The notes: generated by a model not told the origin, from the sequence alone. DNA of 64,000 nt from Aquabacterium olei (GCF_003100395.1 NZ_CP029210.1:744001-808000); one strand, 5' to 3'. Counted from the first letter of the stretch, positions 9,208-22,646 are shown. Made by a program: numbers and translations.

Positions 9208-9531
9208 TCAGGCGGCTTCCTGGTGGCGGCCGGCCATCAGGATCGAAGCATGCAGACGGCTGACGGCATCGTTGGCCGTGCCCTTGCCATGGTTGGTCAG
9301 CAGGGCCCACACCAGGTCATCGTCGACACGCATGCGGCAGATCAGCGTGTTGCTCGACGCGATCTTGAGCACCTGGGCCGGGGTCAGCAGGTTCAGCAGC
9401 GACGCGGTCTCGTCCGAGATGCCCAGGCGGAACAGCGCCTGCTCGCGGTCTGCGCGGATGAGGCTCTGTGCCAGCATCAGGTACTGCAGGTTGGCTTCGC
9501 GGATCTCCATCAGGACTTGATCGTTGGTCAT
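9208..9531 (-). CDS. flhD: Flagellar master regulator subunit FlhD
   Basis: FlhD is the dimerising partner of FlhC in the flagellar master activator. The 107-residue product is a little shorter than E. coli FlhD. It shows the conserved start MTNDQVLMEIREANLQYLML and the helical LAQSLIRADREQALFRLGI segment. The ATG at 9531 has TAGGAG about 7 bases upstream. A leader of some 150 bases or more lies between it and the inverted repeat at 9678-9694, which suggests post-transcriptional or operator control as known for flhDC elsewhere. It is the first gene of the flhDC unit. Confidence 0.95.
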   Translation of the reverse strand: MTNDQVLMEIREANLQYLMLAQSLIRADREQALFRLGISDETASLLNLLTPAQVLKIASSNTLICRMRVDDDLVWALLTNHGKGTANDAVSRLHASILMAGRHQEAA

Positions 9532-9677
9532 CTTGAACTCCTAAAGGTTCTGGAAGGCGGGCTTGTCGGTCTTGTTTCGCCGATGGGTGTCGGCATGGGA
9601 TGGATTCTGGTGACCGGGGCCGGATTTCTGAATAGGAGCGGCGCTGTAAGCCGCGTCGGCTGAGGACTGCATGCCGT

Positions 9678-9694
9678 GTCAGAAAAAACCTGAC
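9678..9694. promoter_or_regulatory. Inverted repeat in the flhDC upstream region
   Basis: GTCAG (9678-9682) and CTGAC (9690-9694) flank seven bases, mostly A. On the minus strand the run includes TTGTCA, which resembles a sigma-70 -35 box, with a poor -10 17 bases on. The site lies about 150 bases upstream of flhD and could be an operator or the core promoter. Only the repeat is directly seen. The rest of 9532-9829 holds this repeat, the flhD leader and the terminator at 9756-9783. Confidence 0.3.
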
Positions 9695-9755
9695 AAAAGC
9701 GATTTGAAGGGGGGTGATGCAGGGCCATTTCCCGTCGGTGCGGGCCCGAAAGGCG

Positions 9756-9783
9756 AAAAGGCGGGCCAATGGCCACGCCTTTT
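9756..9783 (-). terminator. Terminator after the desaturase gene
   Basis: AAAAGGCG (9756-9763) pairs with CGCCTTTT (9776-9783), and inside it GGCC-AAT-GGCC pairs again; a single unpaired A interrupts one arm. On the minus strand the stem ends in TTTT. It lies 47 bases beyond the desaturase stop and upstream of flhD, so it isolates the two leftward units. Confidence 0.75.
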
Positions 9784-9829
9784 CCTGCTTGCATCGGGCG
9801 CGCGGTACCGGGCGCCCGGGCGGGGTGAA

Positions 9830-10987
9830 CTACTCCGCTGCGATTGGTTTGAGGGCGATGTGCACAGCCCGTTGCGGCCCGCCCGGCAGGCTGTAACGGG
9901 CGATGCGCTTGAGCACCGTCCACAACTGCCGCGCGAAGCTGCCGGTGTGGTACGGCACGCCGTAGCGGGCACACACGGCCTGCACGCGCGGGGCGATCTC
10001 GGCGTAACGGTTGGCGGGGATGTCGGGGAACAGGTGGTGTTCCACCTGGTGCGACAGGTTGCCGCTCATCAGGTGCAGCAGGGGGCTGCCGCTGATGTTG
10101 CTGGACCCGAGGATCTGACGCAGGTACCACTGCCCGCGGCTTTCGCCCTCCACCGATTCACGGGTGAAGGTGTAGATCTCTTCCGTGAAGTGCCCGCAGA
10201 AGATGATGGCCCACGCCCACAGATTGCGGATCAGGTTGGCGCCCGCATTGCCGGCCATGACGGCCAGCCCGAAACCGAGCGCGTCGCCCGTCGTGACGGC
10301 ACCAATGGCCGCGCCCACCAGTGGCCACACCACGTAGTCCCGCTTGACGATGCGCCACATCTTGGCCCGCACCAGCAGCCACTGTGGCCGACATTCCGAC
10401 CACTTCTTGCGCCCGATGACGACCTTGTCCATCTGCAGATCATGAATGGCCACGAACCACTGGAAGAAGGCCGCCAGCAGCAGGGTCAGCAGCAGCTGGA
10501 AGGGGTGGAGCCAGCTCCAGCGCAGGTCGCTCGACAGGCGCAGCAGCCCGTAGCCGAAGTCACGGTCCTTGCCGATCACGTTGGTCCACGTGTGGTGGGT
10601 GTAGTTGTGCGAGTGGCGCCACTCCTCCTTCGGGCAGGTGTTGTCCCAGTCGAAGGTGTCGCCCTGGAAGCGCGGGTCGTTCATGAAGTTGAACTGGCCG
10701 TGCATCACGTTGTGGCCCAGCTCCATGTTGTCGATGACCTTGCTGATGCCCAGCAGGGCGGTGCCGAGCAGCCAGGTGGGCGGGAAGGGGCCGAACGCCA
10801 GCAGCGCGCGGCCCAGCAGTTCCGTGACGCGCACCAGCGTCAGGATGCCGCGGATGTAGCGCGCATCGCGCTCACCCAGCGTGCGCCGGGTGTCGTCGCC
10901 GATCGCGTCCAGGTCACGCTGGAAGGCGGCCATTTCGGCCGGGGTCCGCGGGCCGATCTGCACGGTGGAGGAAGGAGAGTAGGTCAT
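9830..10987 (-). CDS. Membrane fatty-acid desaturase (DesA3/acyl-CoA type)
   Basis: A 385-residue integral-membrane diiron desaturase that should insert a cis double bond into long-chain acyl chains using O2 and electrons. The three histidine boxes are intact: HNVMH at about residue 92, HSHNYTHH at about 125, and HQVEHH near 318. Hydrophobic segments lie between the boxes. The preceding gene on the same strand, 18 bases away, encodes a flavin/2Fe-2S reductase that can supply the electrons. This matches the DesA3-Rv3230c arrangement of mycobacteria. Regiospecificity cannot be read from sequence alone. It ends at a clear terminator. A role in membrane fluidity is the likely use. Confidence 0.93.
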   Translation of the reverse strand: MTYSPSSTVQIGPRTPAEMAAFQRDLDAIGDDTRRTLGERDARYIRGILTLVRVTELLGRALLAFGPFPPTWLLGTALLGISKVIDNMELGHNVMHGQFNFMNDPRFQGDTFDWDNTCPKEEWRHSHNYTHHTWTNVIGKDRDFGYGLLRLSSDLRWSWLHPFQLLLTLLLAAFFQWFVAIHDLQMDKVVIGRKKWSECRPQWLLVRAKMWRIVKRDYVVWPLVGAAIGAVTTGDALGFGLAVMAGNAGANLIRNLWAWAIIFCGHFTEEIYTFTRESVEGESRGQWYLRQILGSSNISGSPLLHLMSGNLSHQVEHHLFPDIPANRYAEIAPRVQAVCARYGVPYHTGSFARQLWTVLKRIARYSLPGGPQRAVHIALKPIAAE

Positions 10988-11005
10988 GGTGTGGGGTCGG
11001 GTCTC

Positions 11006-12142
11006 TCAACCCAGCGATTCAAGCTGGAGGTCGGTGAGGGCGCTGCTGACGCACAGCCGGATCGCCTGGCCTTCGCCGTCGATCCGGGCTCCGCTGTGCA
11101 GGTCGCGCACGGCGCCGCTGTGCAGGCGGCATGTGCATTCGTGGCACAGCCCCTGCCGGCAGCCGTGCTTGAGCCGCAGGCCGGCCTGCTCGCTGGCTTC
11201 CAGCAGCGTGGTGTGGCCGGGGGCCTCGAACCGATGGGTGTGTGGCGCACGCCGGATGTGCACGGCGTGGCGCGTGGTCGCGTCGCCCTCGGCACGGACG
11301 GGCCCGAAAGCCTCGAGATGCAGCTGCCCGGCTTGCCCCGCCTGCTGCCACAGCGTGCGGGCCGCCGCCATCAGCGGGGCAGGGCCACAACACCAGGTGG
11401 GGGTGCGGGCCCAGTCTGGCGCCACGCGCGACAACAGGGCTTCGTCCAGCAGGGCCGGTGCGGGCTCGCCCGCACCGGCTGCGGTGTGCGCGGTGGAGTC
11501 CACGGGCACATAGCGGAAGGCGGGCCATTGCCGGGTCAGCTCGTCGAGCGCCTCGGCAAAGATGCGCTCCGCTCGGCTGCGCGCAAAGTAAACCAGCGTC
11601 ACACGGGTGGCCGGCGCTTCACGGTGCAGGTGCTGCAGCATCGCCATCAGCGGCGTGATGCCGCTGCCGCCACCCAACAGCAAGAGTCGCGGCGGCGTGG
11701 CCGCGGGCAGCGTGAATGCGCCGTCCGGCGGGCTGATGGTCACGTGGTGCCCCACCTGAACGCGGTCATGCAGGTGGTTGGACACCAGGCCGCCGGCCTG
11801 CCGCTGCACGGTGATGGCGAAACGCTGAGGGTGTCCCGGCACCGCGCGCGGCGAGTAGGCCCTCCGGTGCAGTGCGCCTGCGATCTCGACGCCCACCATC
11901 ACATGGTGCCCCGCCCTGAGGCCGTGAAAGCCGGGTCCGGCCTGCAACTCGAAGGTCGTGGCGGTGGCCGTTTCGGCCCGGCGGTGCACCACGCGGGCAT
12001 GCAGCCGGTGCACGGTCCACAGTGGGTTGAGCCACCCCAGCGTGTCGTCGAATGCGGCGGGGCTGACCCCGAGGTGCCCCAGCCAGGATGACAGGTGTGT
12101 GGCGGCCACCACGCTCAAGGGGGGCGAAGACAAGGTGGCCAT
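11006..12142 (-). CDS. Flavodoxin/ferredoxin reductase with C-terminal 2Fe-2S domain
   Basis: A 378-residue redox protein that should pass electrons from NAD(P)H through FAD to its own plant-type 2Fe-2S cluster and on to the adjacent desaturase. An N-terminal region of about 40 residues precedes the FAD domain, which has the RAYSPR flavin motif. The pyridine-nucleotide domain has LLGGGSGITPL. The C-terminal ferredoxin domain has the cluster cysteines in CRQGLCHEC and a fourth in RLCVSS. The start at ATG 12142 (MATLSSPPL) follows a GGAG. The longer frame to 12193 lacks a ribosome site. It is the first gene of a two-gene operon with the desaturase. Confidence 0.92.
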   Translation of the reverse strand: MATLSSPPLSVVAATHLSSWLGHLGVSPAAFDDTLGWLNPLWTVHRLHARVVHRRAETATATTFELQAGPGFHGLRAGHHVMVGVEIAGALHRRAYSPRAVPGHPQRFAITVQRQAGGLVSNHLHDRVQVGHHVTISPPDGAFTLPAATPPRLLLLGGGSGITPLMAMLQHLHREAPATRVTLVYFARSRAERIFAEALDELTRQWPAFRYVPVDSTAHTAAGAGEPAPALLDEALLSRVAPDWARTPTWCCGPAPLMAAARTLWQQAGQAGQLHLEAFGPVRAEGDATTRHAVHIRRAPHTHRFEAPGHTTLLEASEQAGLRLKHGCRQGLCHECTCRLHSGAVRDLHSGARIDGEGQAIRLCVSSALTDLQLESLG

Positions 12143-12313
12143 GCGGGCAGAACTCCGATTGATCAAAAAGCCGTTTGGACGCGGGCTGTGCAACGCCCGA
12201 CGTGGCGAAGGGTAGAGAGCCTGACCAAGGCTGCACAGGCGGGGAAGTCCTCAAACGGCCGTATGAGCCCCGTGAATGGGGGCCCTGTGCATGGAAGACG
12301 TCACCATTGATAA

Positions 12314-12325
12314 TGGGGACAGATC
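12314..12325 (+). repeat. Left inverted repeat of the transposase element
   Basis: TGGGGACAGATC occurs here, 19 bases before the transposase start. Its exact reverse complement occurs at 13057-13068, over the transposase stop. The pair brackets the gene like the ends of a small element. Confidence 0.7.
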
Positions 12326-12344
12326 CACTTCCGAAAGCGTTCTC

Positions 12345-13058
12345 ATGGCCCGATTGCCTCGGCTCGGCGTGCCCGGCTGGCCCCACCTCGTGGTGCAACG
12401 CGTGCACGAGGGCCAGTTGCTGGCCCGGGACGACACCGACCGTGCTGCGCTGCTCGGCGCGCTGCGCGAGGCCGCGCGCCTCCACGGGCTGGCCGTGCAT
12501 GCGTACGCGCTGTGCCCCGACCACCTGCATCTGCTGGCCACCCCGGCGCAGGAGGACAGTCTGAGCCTGACGATGCAGGCGCTGGGGCGCCGGTATGTCG
12601 CGGGCTACAACCGGCGTCACGGGCGCCATGGCGGTCTGTGGTCAGGGCGCTTCCGGGCTGCGGTGTTGGATCCGGTGCAGTTCTTGCTGCCCGCGATGGT
12701 CTTTGTCGAGCAGCACGGTGTGCGCGCCGGGCTGGTGCACCGCGAGGAGGACGAGCGGTGGTCGAGCGCCCGTCATCATCTGGGCCTCATGACGGACCCG
12801 CTGATTGCCGACCACGCCCTGTTCTGGGCGCTGGGCAACACGCCTTTCGAGCGCGAGGCGGCTTGGCGGCGGCGCCTTGAAGAAGGGCTCTCGGAGGCGG
12901 AGCGTCAGCGCCTCGCCGATGCCATGCACAAGGGATGGGCGCTGGTGGACGACGCAAAGCAGGCCGCACTGCAGCAGCTTGCCGGGCGGCCGGTGCGGCC
13001 GCGTCCACGGGGGCGGCCGAAAAAGACGGTGTCGTCCGCCGTTTCGATCGATCAATGA
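12345..13058 (+). CDS. REP-associated tyrosine transposase (Y1/IS200-like, RAYT)
   Basis: A 237-residue single-strand DNA transposase of the Y1_Tnp superfamily. The HUH metal motif is seen in CPDHLHLL. A Tyr-bearing helix (RRYVAGYNRRHGRHG) leads into GLWSGRF, the usual RAYT signature, followed by a C-terminal basic tail (RPRPRGRPKK). RAYTs are domesticated relatives of IS200 transposases linked to REP palindromes. They are usually single-copy and do not move as normal insertion sequences. The start at MARLPRLG (ATG 12345) matches family N-termini; the frame is open further upstream. Matching inverted repeats flank the gene and the stop lies inside the right one. It sits alone between the desaturase operon and gltBD. 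Confidence 0.92.
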   Translation: MARLPRLGVPGWPHLVVQRVHEGQLLARDDTDRAALLGALREAARLHGLAVHAYALCPDHLHLLATPAQEDSLSLTMQALGRRYVAGYNRRHGRHGGLWSGRFRAAVLDPVQFLLPAMVFVEQHGVRAGLVHREEDERWSSARHHLGLMTDPLIADHALFWALGNTPFEREAAWRRRLEEGLSEAERQRLADAMHKGWALVDDAKQAALQQLAGRPVRPRPRGRPKKTVSSAVSIDQ

Positions 13059-13068
13059 TCTGTCCCCA
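13057..13068 (-). repeat. Right inverted repeat of the transposase element
   Basis: GATCTGTCCCCA is the perfect reverse complement of the left copy at 12314-12325. It overlaps the transposase stop codon by two bases. Confidence 0.7.
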
Positions 13069-13107
13069 ATTTTGGCCAGCCAAGTCGATGCGCGCTTTTT
13101 AATTAGC

Positions 13108-13118
13108 ATCTGACCCTA
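13108..13118 (-). repeat. Diverged third copy of the element-end motif
   Basis: Read on the minus strand this is TAGGGTCAGAT, which matches 9 of 11 bases of the end motif TGGGGACAGAT in the same orientation as the right repeat. It lies 40 bases further out, in a short AT-rich stretch just before the gltB promoter. It may be a remnant or a second end of the element. Confidence 0.4.
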
Positions 13119-13129
13119 TTTATTACTGC

Positions 13130-13158
13130 TTGTGACCAGGGGCGCTTCGGGTTATCCT
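13130..13158 (+). promoter_or_regulatory. Candidate sigma-70 promoter of gltBD
   Basis: TTGTGA (13130-13135) and TATCCT (13153-13158) are separated by exactly 17 bases and lie 46 bases before the gltB ATG. The spacing and first bases of both boxes fit sigma-70. No other good candidate lies between the transposase and gltB. Confidence 0.45.
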
Positions 13159-13204
13159 CCACATTCCCCGTGTTGTTTTGTCACACTCACTCTGGAGCGC
13201 CCCC

Positions 13205-17959
<4,755 letters not shown>

Positions 17960-17980
17960 TCGGGACGTTAGGAGTTTGAA

Positions 17981-19444
17981 ATGGGAAAAGTCACTGGCTT
18001 TCTGGAATTCGAGCGTCTGGAAGAGGGCTATGAGCCCGTCGAGAAGCGCGTCAAGAACTACAAGGAGTTCGTCATTGGCCTGACCAACGAGCAGGCCAAG
18101 ATCCAGGGCGCGCGATGCATGGACTGCGGCACCCCGTTCTGCAACAACGGCTGCCCGGTCAACAACATCATCCCGGACTTCAATGACCTGGTCTATCACC
18201 AGGACTGGAAGAACGCGATCGAGGTTCTGCACTCGACCAACAACTTCCCCGACTTCACCGGTCGCGTGTGCCCGGCGCCTTGCGAGGCCGCCTGCGTGCT
18301 CAACATCAACAACGATCCCGTCGGGATCAAGTCGATCGAGCACGCCATCATCGACCGCGCCTGGCAGGAGGGCTGGGTCAAGCCCCAGCCGGCCAAGGTC
18401 AAGACCGGCAAGAAGGTCGCCATCGTGGGCTCCGGCCCCGCCGGCATGGCCGCGGCCCAGCAGCTGGCCCGCGTCGGCCACGACGTGACGGTGTTCGAGA
18501 AGAACGACACCATCGGCGGCCTGCTGCGTTTCGGCATCCCTGACTTCAAGTTCGACAAGTCGCACATCGACCGTCGCGTGAAGCAGATGGAAGCCGAAGG
18601 CGTGGTCTTCAAGACCAACACCATCGTCGGCGAACTGCCCAAGGGTTCCAAGGTCACGAACTGGGCCAAGGAAACCGTCAGCCCCGAGCAGCTGAAGCAG
18701 GACTTCGACGCCGTGCTGCTGGCCGGTGGTTCCGAGCAGTCGCGTGACCTGCCGGTGCCGGGCCGTGACCTGGCCGGCATCCACTTCGCGATGGAGTTCC
18801 TGCCCCAGCAGAACCGCGTGAACGCTGGCGGCAAGGTCAAGGACCAGATCATGGCCACGGGCAAGAACGTGATCGTGATCGGCGGCGGCGACACCGGCTC
18901 CGACTGCGTGGGCACGTCGAACCGCCATGGCGCCAAGAGCGTGATCCAGTTCGAGCTGATGCCCCAGCCTCCCGAGCAGGAGAACAAGGAACTGACCTGG
19001 CCGTACTGGCCGATCAAGCTGCGCACCTCGTCGAGCCACGAAGAGGGCTGCGAGCGCGAGTTCGCCATCGCCACGAAGGAATTCATCGGCGAGAACGGCA
19101 AGGTCACGGGCGTCAAGACCGTGCGCGTCGAGTTGAAGGACGGCAAGTTCGTCGAGGTGGCCGGCTCCGAGCAGACGCTCAAGGCCGACCTGGTGCTGCT
19201 GGCCATGGGCTTCGTGAACCCGGTCAACACGATGCTGGAAGGCTTCGGTGTCGAGAAGGACGCACGCGGCAACGCCAAGGCCTCGACCGACGTCGGCGGC
19301 TACAAGACCAACGTGTCGGGCGTGTTCGCGGCCGGCGACGTGCGCCGTGGCCAGTCCCTGGTGGTGTGGGCGATCCGTGAGGGCCGTCAGGCCGCCCGCG
19401 AGGTCGACGCCTTCCTGATGGGCTCGACCACGCTGCCGCGCTGA
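17981..19444 (+). CDS. gltD: Glutamate synthase (NADPH) small subunit
   Basis: GltD oxidises NADPH and passes electrons through FAD and 4Fe-4S clusters to GltB. The 487-residue protein opens with a cysteine-rich cluster domain: [17 protein letters not shown] near residue 47 and CPAPCEAAC near 98. An FAD-binding [11 protein letters not shown] follows near residue 150, then an NADPH-binding GGGDTGSDC near residue 304. Length agrees with other bacterial small subunits. TTAGGAG precedes the ATG at 17981. It is the second gene of the gltBD operon, which ends at the terminator 19483-19507. Confidence 0.98.
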   Translation: MGKVTGFLEFERLEEGYEPVEKRVKNYKEFVIGLTNEQAKIQGARCMDCGTPFCNNGCPVNNIIPDFNDLVYHQDWKNAIEVLHSTNNFPDFTGRVCPAPCEAACVLNINNDPVGIKSIEHAIIDRAWQEGWVKPQPAKVKTGKKVAIVGSGPAGMAAAQQLARVGHDVTVFEKNDTIGGLLRFGIPDFKFDKSHIDRRVKQMEAEGVVFKTNTIVGELPKGSKVTNWAKETVSPEQLKQDFDAVLLAGGSEQSRDLPVPGRDLAGIHFAMEFLPQQNRVNAGGKVKDQIMATGKNVIVIGGGDTGSDCVGTSNRHGAKSVIQFELMPQPPEQENKELTWPYWPIKLRTSSSHEEGCEREFAIATKEFIGENGKVTGVKTVRVELKDGKFVEVAGSEQTLKADLVLLAMGFVNPVNTMLEGFGVEKDARGNAKASTDVGGYKTNVSGVFAAGDVRRGQSLVVWAIREGRQAAREVDAFLMGSTTLPR

Positions 19445-19482
19445 GCGACACGGCGCTGGCCCCCGCAGGGGCCGGCTGCAAG

Positions 19483-19507
19483 AAGGCCGCCTTCCCGGGC
19501 GGCCTTT
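19483..19507 (+). terminator. Terminator after gltBD
   Basis: AAGGCCGCC (19483-19491), a 6-base loop and GGCGGCCTT (19498-19506) form a perfect 9-bp stem followed by a short T-rich run (TTTGTGTTT). It lies 38 bases after the gltD stop. The 150 bases from here to mlaF hold its leader and show no gene. Confidence 0.8.
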
Positions 19508-19657
19508 GTGTTTCGTGACGCCCCGTGCATCTGCTCTGAAGGGGCTTGCTGCTTCTTTACCTGCAAGCCTCGCTTGGGGATTCGGCCGTGCCCGGCGGGC
19601 ACCAAGACCATGCCCTATGATCGGGGATTGGTGTTCATTGCACCGGCAACCATTTTC

Positions 19658-20506
19658 ATGTCAACGCCAGTTACCCCCAACCCAGCCTCTGAAAGCGCCG
19701 CCTCCGTGCCGGATGCCCTGGTCGAACTCCGGGGCGTGACGTGCGGCTATGGCGACCGCATCATCCTCGAGAACATCGACCTGGTGGTGCCGCGCGGCAA
19801 GCTCGTGGCCCTGATGGGCACCTCGGGCGGCGGCAAGACGACCGTGCTGCGCCTGATCGGGCGGCAGATCGGGGTGATGGCGGGGCAGGTGCTGGTCGAC
19901 GGTCAGGACATGGCCACGCTGGATGCCGCCGGGCTGATGGCCGCGCGCCGCCGCATGGGCATGCTGTTCCAGTTCGGTGCGCTGTTCACCGACCTGAGCG
20001 TGTTCGAGAACGTGGCCTTCCCGCTGCGTGAGCACACGCGCCTGCCCGAGTCCATCATCCGCGATCTGGTGCTGATGAAGCTGAATGCGGTGGGCCTGCG
20101 CGGCGCGCGTGACCTGATGCCCAGCGAGATCTCGGGTGGCATGGCACGACGGGTGGCCCTGGCACGCGCCATGGCGCTCGACCCGGCGCTGATGCTGTAC
20201 GACGAGCCGTTCGCGGGCCTGGATCCCATTTCGATGGGCGTCGCCGCCCGGCTGATCCGCGAGCTGAACGACACCATGGGGCTGACCAGTATCCTGGTGT
20301 CGCACGACGTGGAGGAAACATTCCTGATCGCCGACCACGTGGTGCTGCTGGCCAATGGCCGCATCGTCGCCCAGGGCTCGCCGGCTGAGATGCGCGCCAG
20401 CGAAGACCCGCTGGTCCGGCAGTTCGTGCACGCGGCGCCGGATGGGCCGGTGCGCTTCCACTATCCCGCCCAGGATGCGGGCCATGATTTCGGGGTGCGC
20501 GGATGA
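19658..20506 (+). CDS. mlaF: Phospholipid ABC transporter ATPase MlaF
   Basis: MlaF is the cytoplasmic ATPase of the MlaFEDB complex, which moves phospholipids between the inner membrane and MlaC to keep the outer membrane asymmetric. The 282-residue protein has Walker [10 protein letters not shown], an ABC signature in the Mla form [13 protein letters not shown], Walker [13 protein letters not shown], and the switch His in VSHD. The start was put at MSTPVTPNP (ATG 19658), giving the usual short lead before the ABC domain; an ATG at 19610 would add 16 residues. The last four bases overlap the mlaE start (ATGA), which shows translational coupling. Confidence 0.95.
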   Translation: MSTPVTPNPASESAASVPDALVELRGVTCGYGDRIILENIDLVVPRGKLVALMGTSGGGKTTVLRLIGRQIGVMAGQVLVDGQDMATLDAAGLMAARRRMGMLFQFGALFTDLSVFENVAFPLREHTRLPESIIRDLVLMKLNAVGLRGARDLMPSEISGGMARRVALARAMALDPALMLYDEPFAGLDPISMGVAARLIRELNDTMGLTSILVSHDVEETFLIADHVVLLANGRIVAQGSPAEMRASEDPLVRQFVHAAPDGPVRFHYPAQDAGHDFGVRG

Positions 20507-21288
20507 TCCGTTGGTTGCAACCCAGCGTGGTGGGCCAGGCGGTGCGCCTGAAGGTCACCGACATCGGCTACGCCACGCGACTGTTCTTCAAGCTGCTCGG
20601 CACGCTGGCCGCCACGTTCCGGCGTCCGCGCCTGCTGTCCGAGCAGATCTTCTTCCTCGGCAACTACTCGCTGGCCATCATTCTGGTCTCGGGGCTGTTC
20701 GTGGGCTTCGTGCTGGGCCTGCAGGGCTACTACATCCTGCAGCGCTACGGCTCCAGCGAGGCGCTCGGCCTGATGGTGGCGCTGTCGCTGGCGCGTGAAC
20801 TGGGCCCGGTGGTGGCGGCGTTGCTGTTTGCCGGACGCGCCGGCACGGCGCTCACCGCCGGCATCGGCCTGATGAAGGCGGGCGAACAGCTTGCCGCCAT
20901 GGAAATGATGGCGGTCGACCCCATCCAGCGCGTGCTGGCACCGCGATTCTGGGGGGGCGTGATTGCCATGCCGCTGCTGGCTGCCGTATTTTCGGCGGTC
21001 GGCATCCTGGGCGGCTGGCTGGTGGGCGTGGTGATGATCGGGGTCGACCCCGGCGCTTTCTGGTCTCAGATGCAGAGCGGCGTCGACGTCTTCCAGGACG
21101 TGGGCAACGGCCTGATCAAGAGCGTGGTGTTCGGCTTCACTGTGACCTTCATCGCCTTGCTGCAAGGCCACGAGTGCAAGCCCACCGCCGAAGGGGTGTC
21201 GCTTGCGACGACCCGCACCGTCGTCATGGCCTCGCTGGCCGTGCTCGGACTCGACTTTGTGTTGACAGCCATGATGTTCTCGATCTGA
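20503..21288 (+). CDS. mlaE: Phospholipid ABC transporter permease MlaE
   Basis: MlaE is the inner-membrane permease of the Mla lipid transporter. The 261-residue protein has an N-terminal amphipathic segment. Hydrophobic helices follow, including the conserved region with [20 protein letters not shown] and the EMMAVDPI turn typical of the MlaE/YrbE family. It overlaps mlaF by 4 bases and is followed 27 bases later by mlaD, with GGAAGGA before the mlaD start. Length and motifs match E. coli MlaE (260 residues). Confidence 0.96.
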   Translation: MIRWLQPSVVGQAVRLKVTDIGYATRLFFKLLGTLAATFRRPRLLSEQIFFLGNYSLAIILVSGLFVGFVLGLQGYYILQRYGSSEALGLMVALSLARELGPVVAALLFAGRAGTALTAGIGLMKAGEQLAAMEMMAVDPIQRVLAPRFWGGVIAMPLLAAVFSAVGILGGWLVGVVMIGVDPGAFWSQMQSGVDVFQDVGNGLIKSVVFGFTVTFIALLQGHECKPTAEGVSLATTRTVVMASLAVLGLDFVLTAMMFSI

Positions 21289-21315
21289 CGAGACGCAGGC
21301 TGGAAGGACGACAAG

Positions 21316-21795
21316 ATGCAGAAATCAAAACATGATGTGTGGGTGGGTCTGTTCGTGCTGATCGGCGCGGCGGCCATCCTGTTTCTGGCGCTGAAGGCAG
21401 GCAACCTGCTGACGCTCAACTTCGACGCGGGCTACACCGTGACGGCCCGCTTCGACAACATCGGCGGGCTCAAGCCCCAGGCGGCAGTCAAGAGCGCTGG
21501 CGTGGTGGTGGGCCGCGTCAAGTCGATCTCGTTCGACAGCGAGAACTTCCAGGCCCGGGTCGACATCGCACTCGACAAGGGCGTGACCTTTCCGAAGGAC
21601 AGCTCGGCCAAGATCCTGACCGCCGGCCTGTTGGGCGAGCAGTACATCGGCCTGGAGCCGGGCTACGGCGAAACCAACCTGGCCCAGGGCGACACGATCA
21701 AGAGCACGCAGTCGGCCATCGTGCTGGAGAACCTCATCAGCCAGTTCCTCTACAGCAAGGCGGCCGAGGGCGACAGCAAGGGAGGCGCCAAGTGA
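21316..21795 (+). CDS. mlaD: MCE-domain lipid-binding protein MlaD
   Basis: MlaD forms a hexameric MCE ring in the periplasm, held by one N-terminal helix and attached to MlaE. It relays phospholipids to or from MlaC. The 159-residue protein has a single hydrophobic segment (about residues 7-25) and then an MCE domain with the characteristic VTARFDNIGGLKPQAAVKSAGVVVG region (residues about 42-66) and LLGEQYIGLEPG. Length matches short MlaD proteins, with no long coiled tail. Its stop shares a base with the mlaA start (TGATG), so translation is coupled. Confidence 0.96.
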   Translation: MQKSKHDVWVGLFVLIGAAAILFLALKAGNLLTLNFDAGYTVTARFDNIGGLKPQAAVKSAGVVVGRVKSISFDSENFQARVDIALDKGVTFPKDSSAKILTAGLLGEQYIGLEPGYGETNLAQGDTIKSTQSAIVLENLISQFLYSKAAEGDSKGGAK

Positions 21796-22646
21796 TGCGC
21801 GTCGTGTCGATGCCCGATTGGCGGCGGATGTCGGGCGCACTGGCGCTGGGCGGGGCGGCGTTGCTCCAGGGCTGTGCCACGGGCCCGCTCGAGCGGGATC
21901 CGATGGAGCCCTGGAACCGGCAGGTCTTCTCCTTCAACGAAGCCGTGGACCGCACGGTGCTGCAGCCGGTGGCCCGCGGGTACAACGCCGTGGTGCCGAG
22001 CCCGGTGCGTACCGGCGTGCGCAACTTCATGGGCAACATCGGCGATGCCTGGTCGACGGTCAACCTGTTCCTGCAGGGCCGCTTCGCCGATGGCACGCTC
22101 GGCGTGATCCGCGTGTCGGTGAACACGACCTTCGGCCTGCTGGGCGTGCTGGACGTGGCCACGCCGATGCAGCTCGAACGTCAGAACGAGGACCTGGGGC
22201 AGACCTTCGGCGTGTGGGGCATGGGCCCCGGACCGTATGTCGTCTGGCCCTTCCTCGGTTCGTCGACGGCGCGCGATTCGGTGGCGCTGCCGGGTGACCT
22301 GTACGCGTCGCCGTCCTCGCTGGGTGAGACGGCCGCGCAGGGGCTGGCGATCACCGGACTGCGTCTGGTGAGCGTGCGCGCCAACATTCTGGAGGCCACG
22401 AACCTGCTCGATGACGTGGCGCTGGACAAGTACAGTTTCGTTCGCGACGCCTACCTGCAGCGGCGCCAGAACCTGATCTACGAAGGCAACCCGCCGGAAA
22501 GCAACCTGGATGACGAGGAGGGCGACGAGGATGACGACGTGCTGTATGCGCCGTCCGAGCCGGAGGCCCCGGCATCCGAGCCCGCGCCTCAGGCACCTGC
22601 CGCCGCCTCTGCGCCGGCTTCCGGTGCGTCGGGCGCAAGCCGTTGA
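21795..22646 (+). CDS. mlaA: Outer-membrane lipoprotein MlaA (VacJ)
   Basis: MlaA is an outer-membrane lipoprotein that extracts misplaced phospholipids from the outer leaflet and hands them to MlaC. The 283-residue product has a signal peptide ending in lipobox LLQGC, with Cys27 as the lipidated residue. The VacJ signature follows: DPMEPWNRQVFSFNEAVDR, then GNIGDAW and FGVWGMGPGPYVVWPFLGSS. A C-terminal tail of about 45 residues is acidic (DDEEGDEDDD) and then Ala/Pro/Ser-rich, and is longer than in E. coli. In E. coli mlaA lies elsewhere on the chromosome; here it is inside the mla operon, as seen in many betaproteobacteria. Confidence 0.95.
   Translation: MRVVSMPDWRRMSGALALGGAALLQGCATGPLERDPMEPWNRQVFSFNEAVDRTVLQPVARGYNAVVPSPVRTGVRNFMGNIGDAWSTVNLFLQGRFADGTLGVIRVSVNTTFGLLGVLDVATPMQLERQNEDLGQTFGVWGMGPGPYVVWPFLGSSTARDSVALPGDLYASPSSLGETAAQGLAITGLRLVSVRANILEATNLLDDVALDKYSFVRDAYLQRRQNLIYEGNPPESNLDDEEGDEDDDVLYAPSEPEAPASEPAPQAPAAASAPASGASGASR

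Noticed and set aside
9671..12091. An 806-codon plus-strand frame opposite the desaturase and reductase genes.
   Set aside because: The minus-strand genes have intact catalytic motifs, whereas this frame has none and crosses a terminator.
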